Positions 1 through 5,604 of a DNA stretch of 13,941 bases are shown here, piece after piece. The notes beneath the pieces are model-generated. The model made no database searches and was not told the origin of the DNA. It was given only the letters and a program-made list of their open reading frames with translations. The stretch's first letter is position 1. Each line of letters opens with the position of its first letter. This DNA is from JANMOK01 sp031415055 (lineage in GTDB: Bacteria; Pseudomonadota; Alphaproteobacteria; Rhodobacterales; Rhodobacteraceae), in assembly GCA_031415055.1 (NCBI GenBank), contig JANOQZ010000015.1, positions 1 through 13,941 on the forward strand. The letters are read 5' to 3'. Position numbers and translations under genes: made by a program.

Positions 1-54
1 ATTCAGACGATCGCGGAATTGAACCGCGCGGTCGCGGAACATCGACTCCGCTAA
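1..54 (+). CDS. C-terminal end of an unidentified plus-strand gene (partial)
   Basis: The first frame is open from the window edge to a TAA at 52-54. It encodes 17 residues ending in AELNRAVAEHRLR. Codons are mostly GC-ending, as in the real genes of this window. The fragment is too short to assign a family. If it is real, it converges with the luxR-type gene that ends at 205. The 150 bases between the two hold no gene. They contain one imperfect hairpin (100-124, GGCAC/GTGCC) with no T-tract, which is not a convincing terminator. Confidence 0.35.
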   Translation: MQTIAELNRAVAEHRLR

Positions 55-204
55 TTTTGGGAACAAATGAATTGAATCGGCATAGAGATATTTTATCATG
101 GCACGCTCCATCGGGGAATGTGCCAAGGCCTAGCGTTTGGATGGTTAACGAAAGACGACCGTGCGCAGCCTTAAAAATAGCGCAACATACGTCGAATCGC
201 GTCG

Positions 205-924
205 CTAGGTCATGATCACACCGCGCGACATTGCCAGAGCCACGGCGTGGGTGGTGTTCAAGGCGCCGAGTTTGTAGCGGGCGGAATCGATGTAAACCCG
301 CAGGGTGTTTTCGGAGATTTGCAGTTTGTCTGCCACTTGGCCACGGCCGTAGCCAAGCCCAAGCAATGTCAAAGCATCGGTTTCGCGCGGAGAAAGGTCG
401 CGCAGCGGTTCTGGTCCGTGGTTCTTGTCGATTTCCTGTGCCCTTTGATGAATGTAGTGTGAGATCAACAGCAAGTCGCTGACGTTTTCGCCCGTGAAGC
501 GCGCCCATTTTTCGTCGTCGACTTTTTTGTTGACGGTAAACAAGGCAAACTGGCCGTTCGGGCCACGAATGGGCACCGAATAGCCCTGATTGCCGACCCC
601 GGCATCGATGGCTTCGTGCAGAAAGTGCTGCCGCACCGTGCCTGACCAATCGAGACGTTTCCAATCGAGCGGGGTAAAGCGTTGCAAAGCCCCCAAAACC
701 ACCGGATCGATGCGGGTATATTGCCGCTCGATATACCGTTCGACCCATTTCATATCATAGGTCAGGGCGGCGTATTGCTCGCCCACCGAATTGACCGAGT
801 GATAGATAACGTGGTCAACGTCGTATACGTCTCGCAGACCCTCAATCAGGTGTTGCAGGCCTTCACGCGTATCCGTTTTCTTGATGCGTTCGATGAACGC
901 TTCCATTTTTGAAGTCACAGGCAC
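205..924 (-). CDS. LuxR-family transcriptional regulator with AHL-binding domain (LuxR solo in this window)
   Basis: A predicted acyl-homoserine-lactone-responsive regulator of 239 aa, the usual length of the family. Residues about 15-165 form the autoinducer-binding domain and 176-237 a GerE-type helix-turn-helix. The positions conserved from TraR/LuxR are visible: W60, Y64, D73, P74, W88 and G114 in the ligand domain, and E181, L185 and G191 in the DNA-binding domain. This suggests that it can still bind an AHL-like signal. No luxI synthase is in the window. The start is uncertain. GTG at 924 gives the full frame, and an ATG at 906 (residue 7) is an alternative; neither has a strong Shine-Dalgarno. 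Either start lies inside the small gene upstream (863-1075, different frame), so the two are probably cotranscribed and translationally linked. The target genes and ligand cannot be read from the sequence. Confidence 0.88.
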   Translation of the reverse strand: MPVTSKMEAFIERIKKTDTREGLQHLIEGLRDVYDVDHVIYHSVNSVGEQYAALTYDMKWVERYIERQYTRIDPVVLGALQRFTPLDWKRLDWSGTVRQHFLHEAIDAGVGNQGYSVPIRGPNGQFALFTVNKKVDDEKWARFTGENVSDLLLISHYIHQRAQEIDKNHGPEPLRDLSPRETDALTLLGLGYGRGQVADKLQISENTLRVYIDSARYKLGALNTTHAVALAMSRGVIMT

Positions 925-1075
925 TTAACACATCCGCACTGGCCCCATCGACCCTAAGCTCAGCAGCAGCAATCATTATCGCGTCATCGAGATGTTCTGC
1001 CAAACCCGGCATTGAATTCGCCCCCGCAAAACTACGCAGGTCGGCCAGAACGTCGATCATCCATTCTCTGGACAT
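863..1075 (-). CDS. Small acidic hypothetical protein upstream of and overlapping the luxR-type gene
   Basis: A 70-residue protein from ATG 1075, or 72 from an in-frame GTG at 1081. A weak GAG lies about 10 nt upstream of the ATG. The first 40 residues are helix-friendly and acidic (SREWMIDVLADLRSFAG, then LAEHLDDAIMIAAAEL) and look like a compact helical domain. The last 30 residues are low in pattern and lie partly inside the luxR-type reading frame. I recall short ORFs of this type next to luxR genes in Rhodobacterales, but this is memory and was not checked. There is no signal peptide, membrane segment or known motif. It overlaps the regulator by 44-62 nt depending on which start is used, which is unusually long for neighbouring bacterial genes. 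The position suggests an accessory role in the same regulatory unit; the function is unknown. Confidence 0.6.
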   Translation of the reverse strand: MSREWMIDVLADLRSFAGANSMPGLAEHLDDAIMIAAAELRVDGASADVLSACDFKNGSVHRTHQENGYA

Positions 1076-1104
1076 GTTCACACTCGTCTAGATTGGTTAA
1101 TGAA

Positions 1105-1114
1105 GTATTAATAC
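1105..1114. repeat. 10-bp perfect palindrome upstream of the small gene and luxR
   Basis: GTATTAATAC is its own reverse complement. It sits about 30 bp upstream of the ATG at 1075, in an AT-rich stretch where a promoter for the small gene and luxR would be expected. It could be an operator half or part of a -10 region. It is too short and AT-rich to be sure, and it does not resemble an 18-20 bp lux box. Confidence 0.25.
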
Positions 1115-1185
1115 AACCTTAGCATGTGAATTCGTTTTTCTGATACTCGCCAGTTTGCTTTCCCCTTAAATGGCGATGCAGCGAA

Positions 1186-1206
1186 AGTTAAGCGTTTGAT
1201 TTAACT
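1186..1206. repeat. Inverted repeat AGTTAA-N9-TTAACT
   Basis: Two perfect 6-bp arms are separated by nine bases, between the sulfotransferase-like stop (1276) and the small gene. The AT-rich stem and lack of a T-tract make it a poor terminator. It could be a protein-binding site for the downstream luxR transcription unit, or chance. Confidence 0.25.
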
Positions 1207-1275
1207 GGGCTTAATATTCCATTCATGCAGTTTAAGGCGTTGTGCATGGTTGCGGGGCGATGGAAAAATTGAGAA

Positions 1276-2127
1276 TCAGTTTGGTGTTCGCAATTTCTCC
1301 AGACGCCGAAGTTGGCGCCAATAGCGAATCCTATCGGTTTGAACTCTTGCTCTCGCCCATTGCCAAACCCAACCATGCAACTTGTCTTTGGCGGGCGATT
1401 GCATGACTTTGGTCAACTTGGTCTGATCTACAATCGGCCAGTCGGGTGGGAAGCCCAGAGATGTCAACATGTTGCTGATAAATTCGACGCGGTCGTCGAC
1501 GAAGTCTTCGTAAAAAATTGGAACTATTTCGATTCCCCGCCGGGCGAGCCCGGTTGCAAAGTCGACCAAGCGCTTGCGGGTTCGCGACAAATTTTCGGCA
1601 ATTAATTTTAGCTCGGAGCAATCTACTTTCATTCGAAGAAGGTCGATTTCATCGAGAGCTTTCTTCCGTTCCTGTTCCGACATTTTCGCAATAGCGAATT
1701 GTGGATAAGCTGGTTGAGTGTCGCCCAATGTCACCACGCGTTTGGCATTCACATAGTGACTGCTCAACAGTTCCATGAAATTCCGTCGCGACAAGACGAA
1801 TACCTTAACATTAAAGGCCTTAAGCACCGGGGGTAGATCCACGTAACCCTTCTGCAACCGCAACTTGAAGCCAATCGCGTCGCCTTCCTGCCGTTTTTTA
1901 GGGAACAGTGTAAAATGGCGGGTCACGCCTTGCAGATCGCCGGTTTGGAATACTTTGGTGATTAGGGAAGGCAGGTTCCAATCGCCCTCGTTCGTTTTGA
2001 ATTCGCGACGGTCCAAGTCTTCAAACAGTGGAACATGCACCGACTTTTGCGCACTCAGCATGCTAACAATCGCCGAACTGCCCTCGCGTGCATTGTACAA
2101 GATGATGAAGTTGGAATATTCTGACAT
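1276..2127 (-). CDS. Sulfotransferase-like protein
   Basis: A 283-residue protein from ATG 2127. The longer upstream frame has no family-like sequence, whereas MSEYSNFIILYNAREGSS places the expected first strand at the N-terminus. Motifs fit a PAPS-dependent sulfotransferase. R14-E-G-S-S18 after the first beta-strand matches the 5'-phosphosulfate loop. RRN (114-116) followed by S122/S123 matches the 3'-phosphate region. YEDF (206-209) followed by SNMLTSLGFP is the YE-D motif plus the helix and LG(F/L)P turn seen near the C-terminus. The last 35 residues are basic and aromatic. Known members sulfate lipids, sugars or peptides; the substrate cannot be told here. Base composition looks lower in GC than the suc genes, compatible with a laterally acquired surface-modification gene. 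It is divergent from the aldo/keto reductase. The Shine-Dalgarno is weak. Confidence 0.7.
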   Translation of the reverse strand: MSEYSNFIILYNAREGSSAIVSMLSAQKSVHVPLFEDLDRREFKTNEGDWNLPSLITKVFQTGDLQGVTRHFTLFPKKRQEGDAIGFKLRLQKGYVDLPPVLKAFNVKVFVLSRRNFMELLSSHYVNAKRVVTLGDTQPAYPQFAIAKMSEQERKKALDEIDLLRMKVDCSELKLIAENLSRTRKRLVDFATGLARRGIEIVPIFYEDFVDDRVEFISNMLTSLGFPPDWPIVDQTKLTKVMQSPAKDKLHGWVWQWARARVQTDRIRYWRQLRRLEKLRTPN

Positions 2128-2233
2128 CGATTGATTCACTGTGTTACCCTGCTGCGCCGTTGTTTTATTCAGCGTATTGCCAAGGGCAAGTGCGAAAATG
2201 GTTTTCGACGTGTTGTGGGGGCAGATTGCGGAA
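2128..2233. promoter_or_regulatory. Shared divergent upstream region of the sulfotransferase-like and aldo/keto reductase genes
   Basis: These 106 bp separate two divergent start codons, so promoters for both genes are expected here. They contain an inverted repeat, TTGCC-AAG-GGCAA (2177-2189), which is operator-like. An AT-rich stretch at 2161-2170 could serve as a -10 for the minus-strand gene. No promoter matches the consensus well. A G-rich run at 2216-2221 is the nearest Shine-Dalgarno-like sequence to the reductase ATG. Confidence 0.3.
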
Positions 2234-3202
2234 ATGACAATCTTTGGCGCCGCAAGTTCAAGGCTCGGCCTTGGGTGCATGAGCTTTGCCGGTGCCTACG
2301 GGAATACCGACCAAGCGGAGGCGCATGAAACATTGGGTGTGGCGCTTGATTTGGGTGTCACCCATCTGGATACTTCAAACGTCTATGGAACGGGCCAGTC
2401 AGAAACAATCATCGGGGCGTTTCTGAAGGATAATCCCTGCGCGTTTTCAATTGCCACCAAGGGCGGCATCGTTCCTGCGCCCGAGCGGCGTTTTGACAAT
2501 TCACCGGCGCATTTACGCAGCGAACTGGAAGGGTCACTCCGGCGGTTGGGGGTGGAGCAAGTTGAATTGTACTATGTGCATCGGCGCGAGGCGGCACGCG
2601 ACATCGAGGAAGTTACCGAGACACTGGCAGCTTTCGTGCGCGAAGGGAAAATTGGCGGCATCGGGTTTTCCGAGATCGCGCCGTCGTCGTTGCGTCGCGC
2701 TGCAGCGGTGCATCCCATTATGGCGGTGCAAAGCGAATATTCGTTGTGGTCGCGTCAGCCGGAATTGGGGATATTGCAGGCATGCAAGGAACTTGGCACG
2801 ACGTTTGTGGCATTTTCGCCCTTGGGTCGGGGGATGTTGGCTGATCCGGTTATTGATACTGCGAATCTGGGACCGAGCGATTTTCGGCGGGGAAACCCAA
2901 GGTTCAAGGGTGAGGATTTTCTTCACAACAAAGTTTGCGTCGAACGATTTAATGCCCATGCGAAAGGGCAAGGGATTGATGCTTCGACACTGGCGCTGGC
3001 TTGGGTGTTGCATCAGGGCGAGAATATCGTCGCCATCCCCGGCACCCGCACCATTGAGCATTTAAAACAGAATGTGGAGGCGACCTCGGTTGCTTTGAAT
3101 GCCGATCAGTTGGCCGATATTGCCCGCTTATTGCCGGTCGGCTGGGCACATGGCGCAAGATATTCTGACGCGCAAATGGTGGGGGTGGAGGGGTATTGTT
3201 GA
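2234..3202 (+). CDS. Aldo/keto reductase
   Basis: An NADPH-dependent oxidoreductase of 322 aa from ATG 2234, within the usual size. This ATG was chosen because MTIFGAASSRLGLGCMSFAG gives the family N-terminal hairpin and first strand; the 31 codons upstream are not family-like. The catalytic tetrad is complete: D46 and Y51 in LDTSNVYG, K76 in ATKGG and H116 in YYVHR. GFSE, the Q-EYSLW strand, FSPLGRG and the C-terminal IPGTR motif (cofactor 2'-phosphate region) follow in order for a TIM barrel that binds NADP. The substrate is not evident; the sequence resembles the broad group of aryl-alcohol or general stress reductases. It is transcribed away from the sulfotransferase-like gene and converges on creD, with a strong GC-rich hairpin directly after its stop. 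Confidence 0.92.
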   Translation: MTIFGAASSRLGLGCMSFAGAYGNTDQAEAHETLGVALDLGVTHLDTSNVYGTGQSETIIGAFLKDNPCAFSIATKGGIVPAPERRFDNSPAHLRSELEGSLRRLGVEQVELYYVHRREAARDIEEVTETLAAFVREGKIGGIGFSEIAPSSLRRAAAVHPIMAVQSEYSLWSRQPELGILQACKELGTTFVAFSPLGRGMLADPVIDTANLGPSDFRRGNPRFKGEDFLHNKVCVERFNAHAKGQGIDASTLALAWVLHQGENIVAIPGTRTIEHLKQNVEATSVALNADQLADIARLLPVGWAHGARYSDAQMVGVEGYC

Positions 3203-3226
3203 CGGGCGGGACTGGTGCCCCGCCCG
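3203..3226. terminator. GC-rich hairpin between convergent genes, probable bidirectional terminator
   Basis: CGGGCGGG (3203-3210) and CCCGCCCG (3219-3226) form a perfect 8-bp stem with an 8-nt loop. It starts one base after the reductase stop and ends 18 bp before the creD stop on the other strand. There is no T-tract on either side, so intrinsic termination is not assured, but the position between converging genes fits a transcription end signal for both. Confidence 0.5.
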
Positions 3227-3244
3227 AAGTATTCACTCCGAAGC

Positions 3245-4570
3245 CTACCTGCCCCAACGTTCGTCCCTTGTCATCACCATCGTCACCGCGACGGCGAGGA
3301 AAGCGAGGATTGAGCCGGCCAATAGGGCATAGTCGCTGCTTTGCAGGATCATGTAGAGCGTGCAATAGAGCACGATCAGCGTGGCCGTCAGCGCCCATGC
3401 GCGGCGGCCAAGTTGCAGCGACGCGAAGCCGTAATAACTGAGCAGAGCAATGGTGGCCGTTGCCGCTCCGCCATAGGCGCGGGCGAAGCCGAATTGTTCG
3501 GCTAAGGACAGCAGCAACAGGAAGAATACGATCTGCGCCAGACCGATCAGCAGGAATTGCGCGGGATGAGTCGGTTTCTTGGCGGCACCTTCCATCAGGA
3601 AAACCGTCAGAAACGTCAGCGATATGAACAAGATACCATGCTTGGCCGCGCGTGAAGCCATCGTATACAGATTGACCGGGTCAAACAGGTCAACCCCGAA
3701 CGAGGCTTGCTGCAGGCTGGTCAGACGCTCGACATCGCGCATCGCTTGCGGCACGTCGCGCGACAGGTGGGGAATGTCCCAAGTCGCCTTGAAGCCTTGG
3801 TCGGTGATACTTCGATCAATAGGAAGAAAGCTGCCGGCAAAACTTGGGTCGGGCCAGTTTGACGTCATGCTGACTTGGGTTTGTCGCGCTGCTGGGGCGA
3901 AACGGAATTGCTGCGCCCCACCCAAAGTTAAATCCAGCCGCAACGACCCCAGATTTCGCGGGTCACCAAGGGCCGCTTGGATTCCGGGCCAAGCTGGTAA
4001 CGGCGTTCCGGGTTCGAGATCAAAGGATTTATCGCCCGCTTTCAGCAGTGCAACCCCTTTGAAAGAACGGGTTTCGGGCAAGAAAATCGCCAATGTCGCT
4101 TGTCCCCAAAGTGCGGCTTCGTTCTGGGTCAACTGACTTAGAGCTGTCGAATAGTCGAACGCAAGGTCAAGGGCCATTGCGGCGTCAAAAACCGGCACCT
4201 CAAAGATGCCACGGCTGCGCATCTGGCTGTCAAGCTTGACATCTGTCTTGAGCATTTCTGGTAGCAATATCAATGGTTTGCGAATAGCCGCGTGCGGGGT
4301 TCTGATCAGGTTACCGGCTTTATCCTTGGCTTCGGTGAACCAGGTCTCCTGCACCGGAATAATCATCACCGGCCCGGTGACCAGAACCTGGCCACCCCAA
4401 CTTTGGCTGATTTCGTAACTGGCTTGGGATTGATAACTGGCCCGATCAGCGATGACAAAACTGACCATGAGAAGTGGAATAAACATGAGCAATGTCAACA
4501 GGATAAGGACTATCAAACGGCTGAAACGGCTTGAGAAGCGCGGAAGTCTGGCGATGGGAATTTCGGTCAT
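3245..4570 (-). CDS. creD: Inner membrane protein CreD
   Basis: A 441-residue protein, close to the 450 of E. coli CreD. ATG 4570 was chosen because GGAG lies about 10 nt upstream; the in-frame extension to 4846 crosses the intergenic repeats. Topology fits the family: one N-terminal membrane segment (18-41), a large extracytoplasmic domain (42-310), then about five hydrophobic segments (311-327, 338-357, 366-386, 391-410, 414-434). The stretch HPAQFLLIGLAQIVFF followed by LLLLSLAEQ closely matches the conserved C-terminal part of CreD. In E. coli it belongs to the CreBC two-component regulon and affects envelope properties and colicin tolerance; its biochemical role is unknown. No creB or creC is in the window. 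Four phased GTGCAC repeats lie about 130-170 bp upstream of the start and may be its operator. Confidence 0.92.
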   Translation of the reverse strand: MTEIPIARLPRFSSRFSRLIVLILLTLLMFIPLLMVSFVIADRASYQSQASYEISQSWGGQVLVTGPVMIIPVQETWFTEAKDKAGNLIRTPHAAIRKPLILLPEMLKTDVKLDSQMRSRGIFEVPVFDAAMALDLAFDYSTALSQLTQNEAALWGQATLAIFLPETRSFKGVALLKAGDKSFDLEPGTPLPAWPGIQAALGDPRNLGSLRLDLTLGGAQQFRFAPAARQTQVSMTSNWPDPSFAGSFLPIDRSITDQGFKATWDIPHLSRDVPQAMRDVERLTSLQQASFGVDLFDPVNLYTMASRAAKHGILFISLTFLTVFLMEGAAKKPTHPAQFLLIGLAQIVFFLLLLSLAEQFGFARAYGGAATATIALLSYYGFASLQLGRRAWALTATLIVLYCTLYMILQSSDYALLAGSILAFLAVAVTMVMTRDERWGR

Positions 4571-4656
4571 TTTGAACGCTCCGGTTTTCAATCGGCTTTC
4601 CATAACGCGGCATTGTCTGCACCGGTTCAGGGGTTTCAAAGCAGACCGACGCAGAT

Positions 4657-4673
4657 ATTGTGCAGCGCACAAT
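4657..4673. repeat. Inverted repeat ATTGTGC-AGC-GCACAAT
   Basis: Two perfect 7-bp arms flank a 3-nt centre. The arms carry the same TGTGC/GCACA core as the nearby direct repeats, so one regulator or related regulators could bind both. It lies about 90 bp upstream of the creD start, where a creD promoter could be. Confidence 0.45.
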
Positions 4674-4700
4674 GTCGGGGTGAATGAACCTGAAATTAGT

Positions 4701-4739
4701 GTGCACCAAGCGTGCACAATGCGTGCACCGGGCGTGCAT
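4701..4739. promoter_or_regulatory. Four GTGCA repeats at exact 11-bp spacing, candidate operator
   Basis: GTGCAC occurs at 4701, 4712 and 4723, and GTGCAT at 4734. The spacing is exactly 11 bp, so all copies face the same side of the helix. Read on the creD strand the copies are TGCAC four times, three of them extended to TGCACGC and ending in G. This TGCAC-N6-TGCAC layout resembles the direct-repeat sites of OmpR/PhoB-type response regulators. In particular it resembles the E. coli CreB site TTCAC-N6-TTCAC, found upstream of creD there. The similarity is in architecture, not exact sequence. It could equally serve deoD on the other side. Confidence 0.5.
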
Positions 4740-4816
4740 ATGATTTTTGCCCAAAAAAATGCGAAAATTGCGGTGTTTTGTGCTGCAGTACAGCAAAAGA
4801 CGGTGATTTTGGCGAT

Positions 4817-4854
4817 GATGGGGGCAAACACCCATCCTACAAACAAGGTTTGCC
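4817..4854 (+). ncRNA. Candidate H-type pseudoknot in the deoD leader
   Basis: Stem 1 pairs GATGGG (4817-4822) with CCCATC (4831-4836). Its loop contains GGCAAAC (4823-4829), which is perfectly complementary to GTTTGCC (4848-4854), giving stem 2. The linker crossing stem 1 (4837-4847, CTACAAACAAG) is 11 nt and A-rich, as in small pseudoknot riboswitches. There is no base between stem 1 and the 5' strand of stem 2, so one pair would have to open for both stems to coexist; otherwise the two stems are alternative hairpins. It lies 45 nt before the deoD ATG. It matches no riboswitch class I recognise, and chance pairing is possible. Confidence 0.35.
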
Positions 4855-4863
4855 GTTATAGTT

Positions 4864-4888
4864 GGTTGCGATAGTCTTTCGCAAAACC
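4864..4888 (+). promoter_or_regulatory. Hairpin abutting the deoD Shine-Dalgarno
   Basis: GGTTGCG (4864-4870) pairs with CGCAA (4880-4884) and, across a two-base bulge, AACC (4885-4888). The stem ends directly at the Shine-Dalgarno GGAGGA (4889-4894), five bases before the ATG. Whether it forms could affect ribosome access. The GGTT at 4847-4850, part of pseudoknot stem 2, could compete for the same AACC. Confidence 0.3.
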
Positions 4889-4899
4889 GGAGGAATCCC

Positions 4900-5604
4900 A
4901 TGACCATTCATATCGGTGCCAAGCCGGGTGACATTGCCGAAACCGTGTTGTTGCCGGGTGACCCTTACCGCGCGAAATGGGCGGCGGAGACGTTTTTGAA
5001 GGACGCCAAACTGGTCAACGAAGTGCGCGGCATGTTGGGGTTTACCGGCACTTACAAGGGTCAACGGGTGACCATCCACGGTAGCGGCATGGGCATGCCG
5101 TCGCTATCTATCTATGTCAACGAGCTGATCCGCGATTTTGGGGCCAAGACGTTGATCCGCATAGGCTCGGCGGGGGCGATGCTGCCAGAAATAGCGTTGC
5201 GCGATGTGGTTATTGCGATGAGTGCTGCTTCGGTTTCCACCCCGTCACGCACGATTTTGCGCGAATTGCATTACGCGCCGACTGCGGATTGGAGCCTGCT
5301 GTGGGCGGCGGTGGCGGCGGCGGAAAAACGAGCCGCGCCTTATCACGTCGGCCAGATCTATTCATCCGACACATTCTATGACGAACGCCCCGACTTGGGG
5401 GCGGAAATGGCCCGGCACGGGGTTTTGTGCGTCGAAATGGAGACGGCGGAATTGTACACGTTGGCGGCGCGGCACAAGGTGCGGGCTTTGTCGATTCTGA
5501 CCATGTCCGATCATCTGATCACGCATGAGGCGCTGCCGTCATCCGAACGCGAACGCAGCTTTGGCGATATGGTGGAAATCGCGCTGGAGGCGGCGTTTGG
5601 GTGA
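4900..5604 (+). CDS. deoD: Purine nucleoside phosphorylase DeoD
   Basis: Cytoplasmic enzyme that cleaves purine (deoxy)nucleosides with phosphate to free base and (deoxy)ribose-1-phosphate. At 234 aa it is the length of the hexameric E. coli-type enzyme. Active-site residues sit at the classical positions: H4, G20 in PGDPYRAK, R24, R43 in VRGMLGFTGTY, R87 and S90 in RIGSAG, M180 and E181 in VEME, D204 in MSDH and R217 in SSER. The start ATG is preceded by GGAGGA at a 5-nt spacing. The leader carries a candidate pseudoknot and hairpin (4817-4888), suggesting post-transcriptional control. The next gene starts inside the last codons of deoD with an 8-bp overlap, so the two are translationally coupled. 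Confidence 0.96.
   Translation: MTIHIGAKPGDIAETVLLPGDPYRAKWAAETFLKDAKLVNEVRGMLGFTGTYKGQRVTIHGSGMGMPSLSIYVNELIRDFGAKTLIRIGSAGAMLPEIALRDVVIAMSAASVSTPSRTILRELHYAPTADWSLLWAAVAAAEKRAAPYHVGQIYSSDTFYDERPDLGAEMARHGVLCVEMETAELYTLAARHKVRALSILTMSDHLITHEALPSSERERSFGDMVEIALEAAFG
5586..5590 (+). promoter_or_regulatory. Ribosome binding site setting a TTG start for the SHMT-like gene
   Basis: GGAGG inside the 3' end of deoD lies six bases before TTG 5597. The next in-frame candidate, a GTG at 5666, would remove part of the conserved N-terminal arm, and the upstream ATG at 5525 would add 24 residues of out-of-frame deoD sequence. This site therefore decides the start. Confidence 0.65.

Larger units (their letters stand above)
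4571..4899. other. 329-bp divergent intergenic region between creD and deoD
   Basis: No credible gene lies here. From the creD side it holds: a GTCTGC/GCAGAC inverted repeat with a 20-nt loop (4615-4646); a 17-bp inverted repeat (4657-4673); four 11-bp-spaced GTGCA repeats (4701-4739); an A/T-rich stretch (4741-4780) where a promoter could sit; a candidate pseudoknot (4817-4854); a hairpin (4864-4888); and the deoD Shine-Dalgarno GGAGGA (4889-4894). The density of structure is much higher than in any other gap of the window. No clear -35/-10 pair was found for either gene. Confidence 0.6.

Noticed and set aside
100..124. GGCAC/GTGCC hairpin as a terminator for luxR or for the upstream gene
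   Set aside because: The inner pairing is imperfect and there is no T-tract in either direction.
1082..1275. A lux box in front of the luxR transcription unit
   Set aside because: No 18-20 bp dyad of lux-box type was found; only a 10-bp AT-rich palindrome and a short inverted repeat are present.
4777..4797. TGCTG-CAGTA-CAGCA hairpin as a terminator between creD and deoD
   Set aside because: The stem is only five pairs, no T-tract follows on either strand, and the location between two divergent starts does not call for a terminator.
4571..4846. N-terminal extension of creD by 92 codons
   Set aside because: The extension crosses the phased repeats and the palindrome and has a cysteine- and basic-rich sequence unlike CreD. 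GGAG supports the ATG at 4570, which also gives the family length.
4817..4854. Assignment of the deoD leader element to preQ1-I or SAM-II riboswitches
   Set aside because: Only the general H-type layout is shared; the conserved core bases of those classes, as I know them, are not present.
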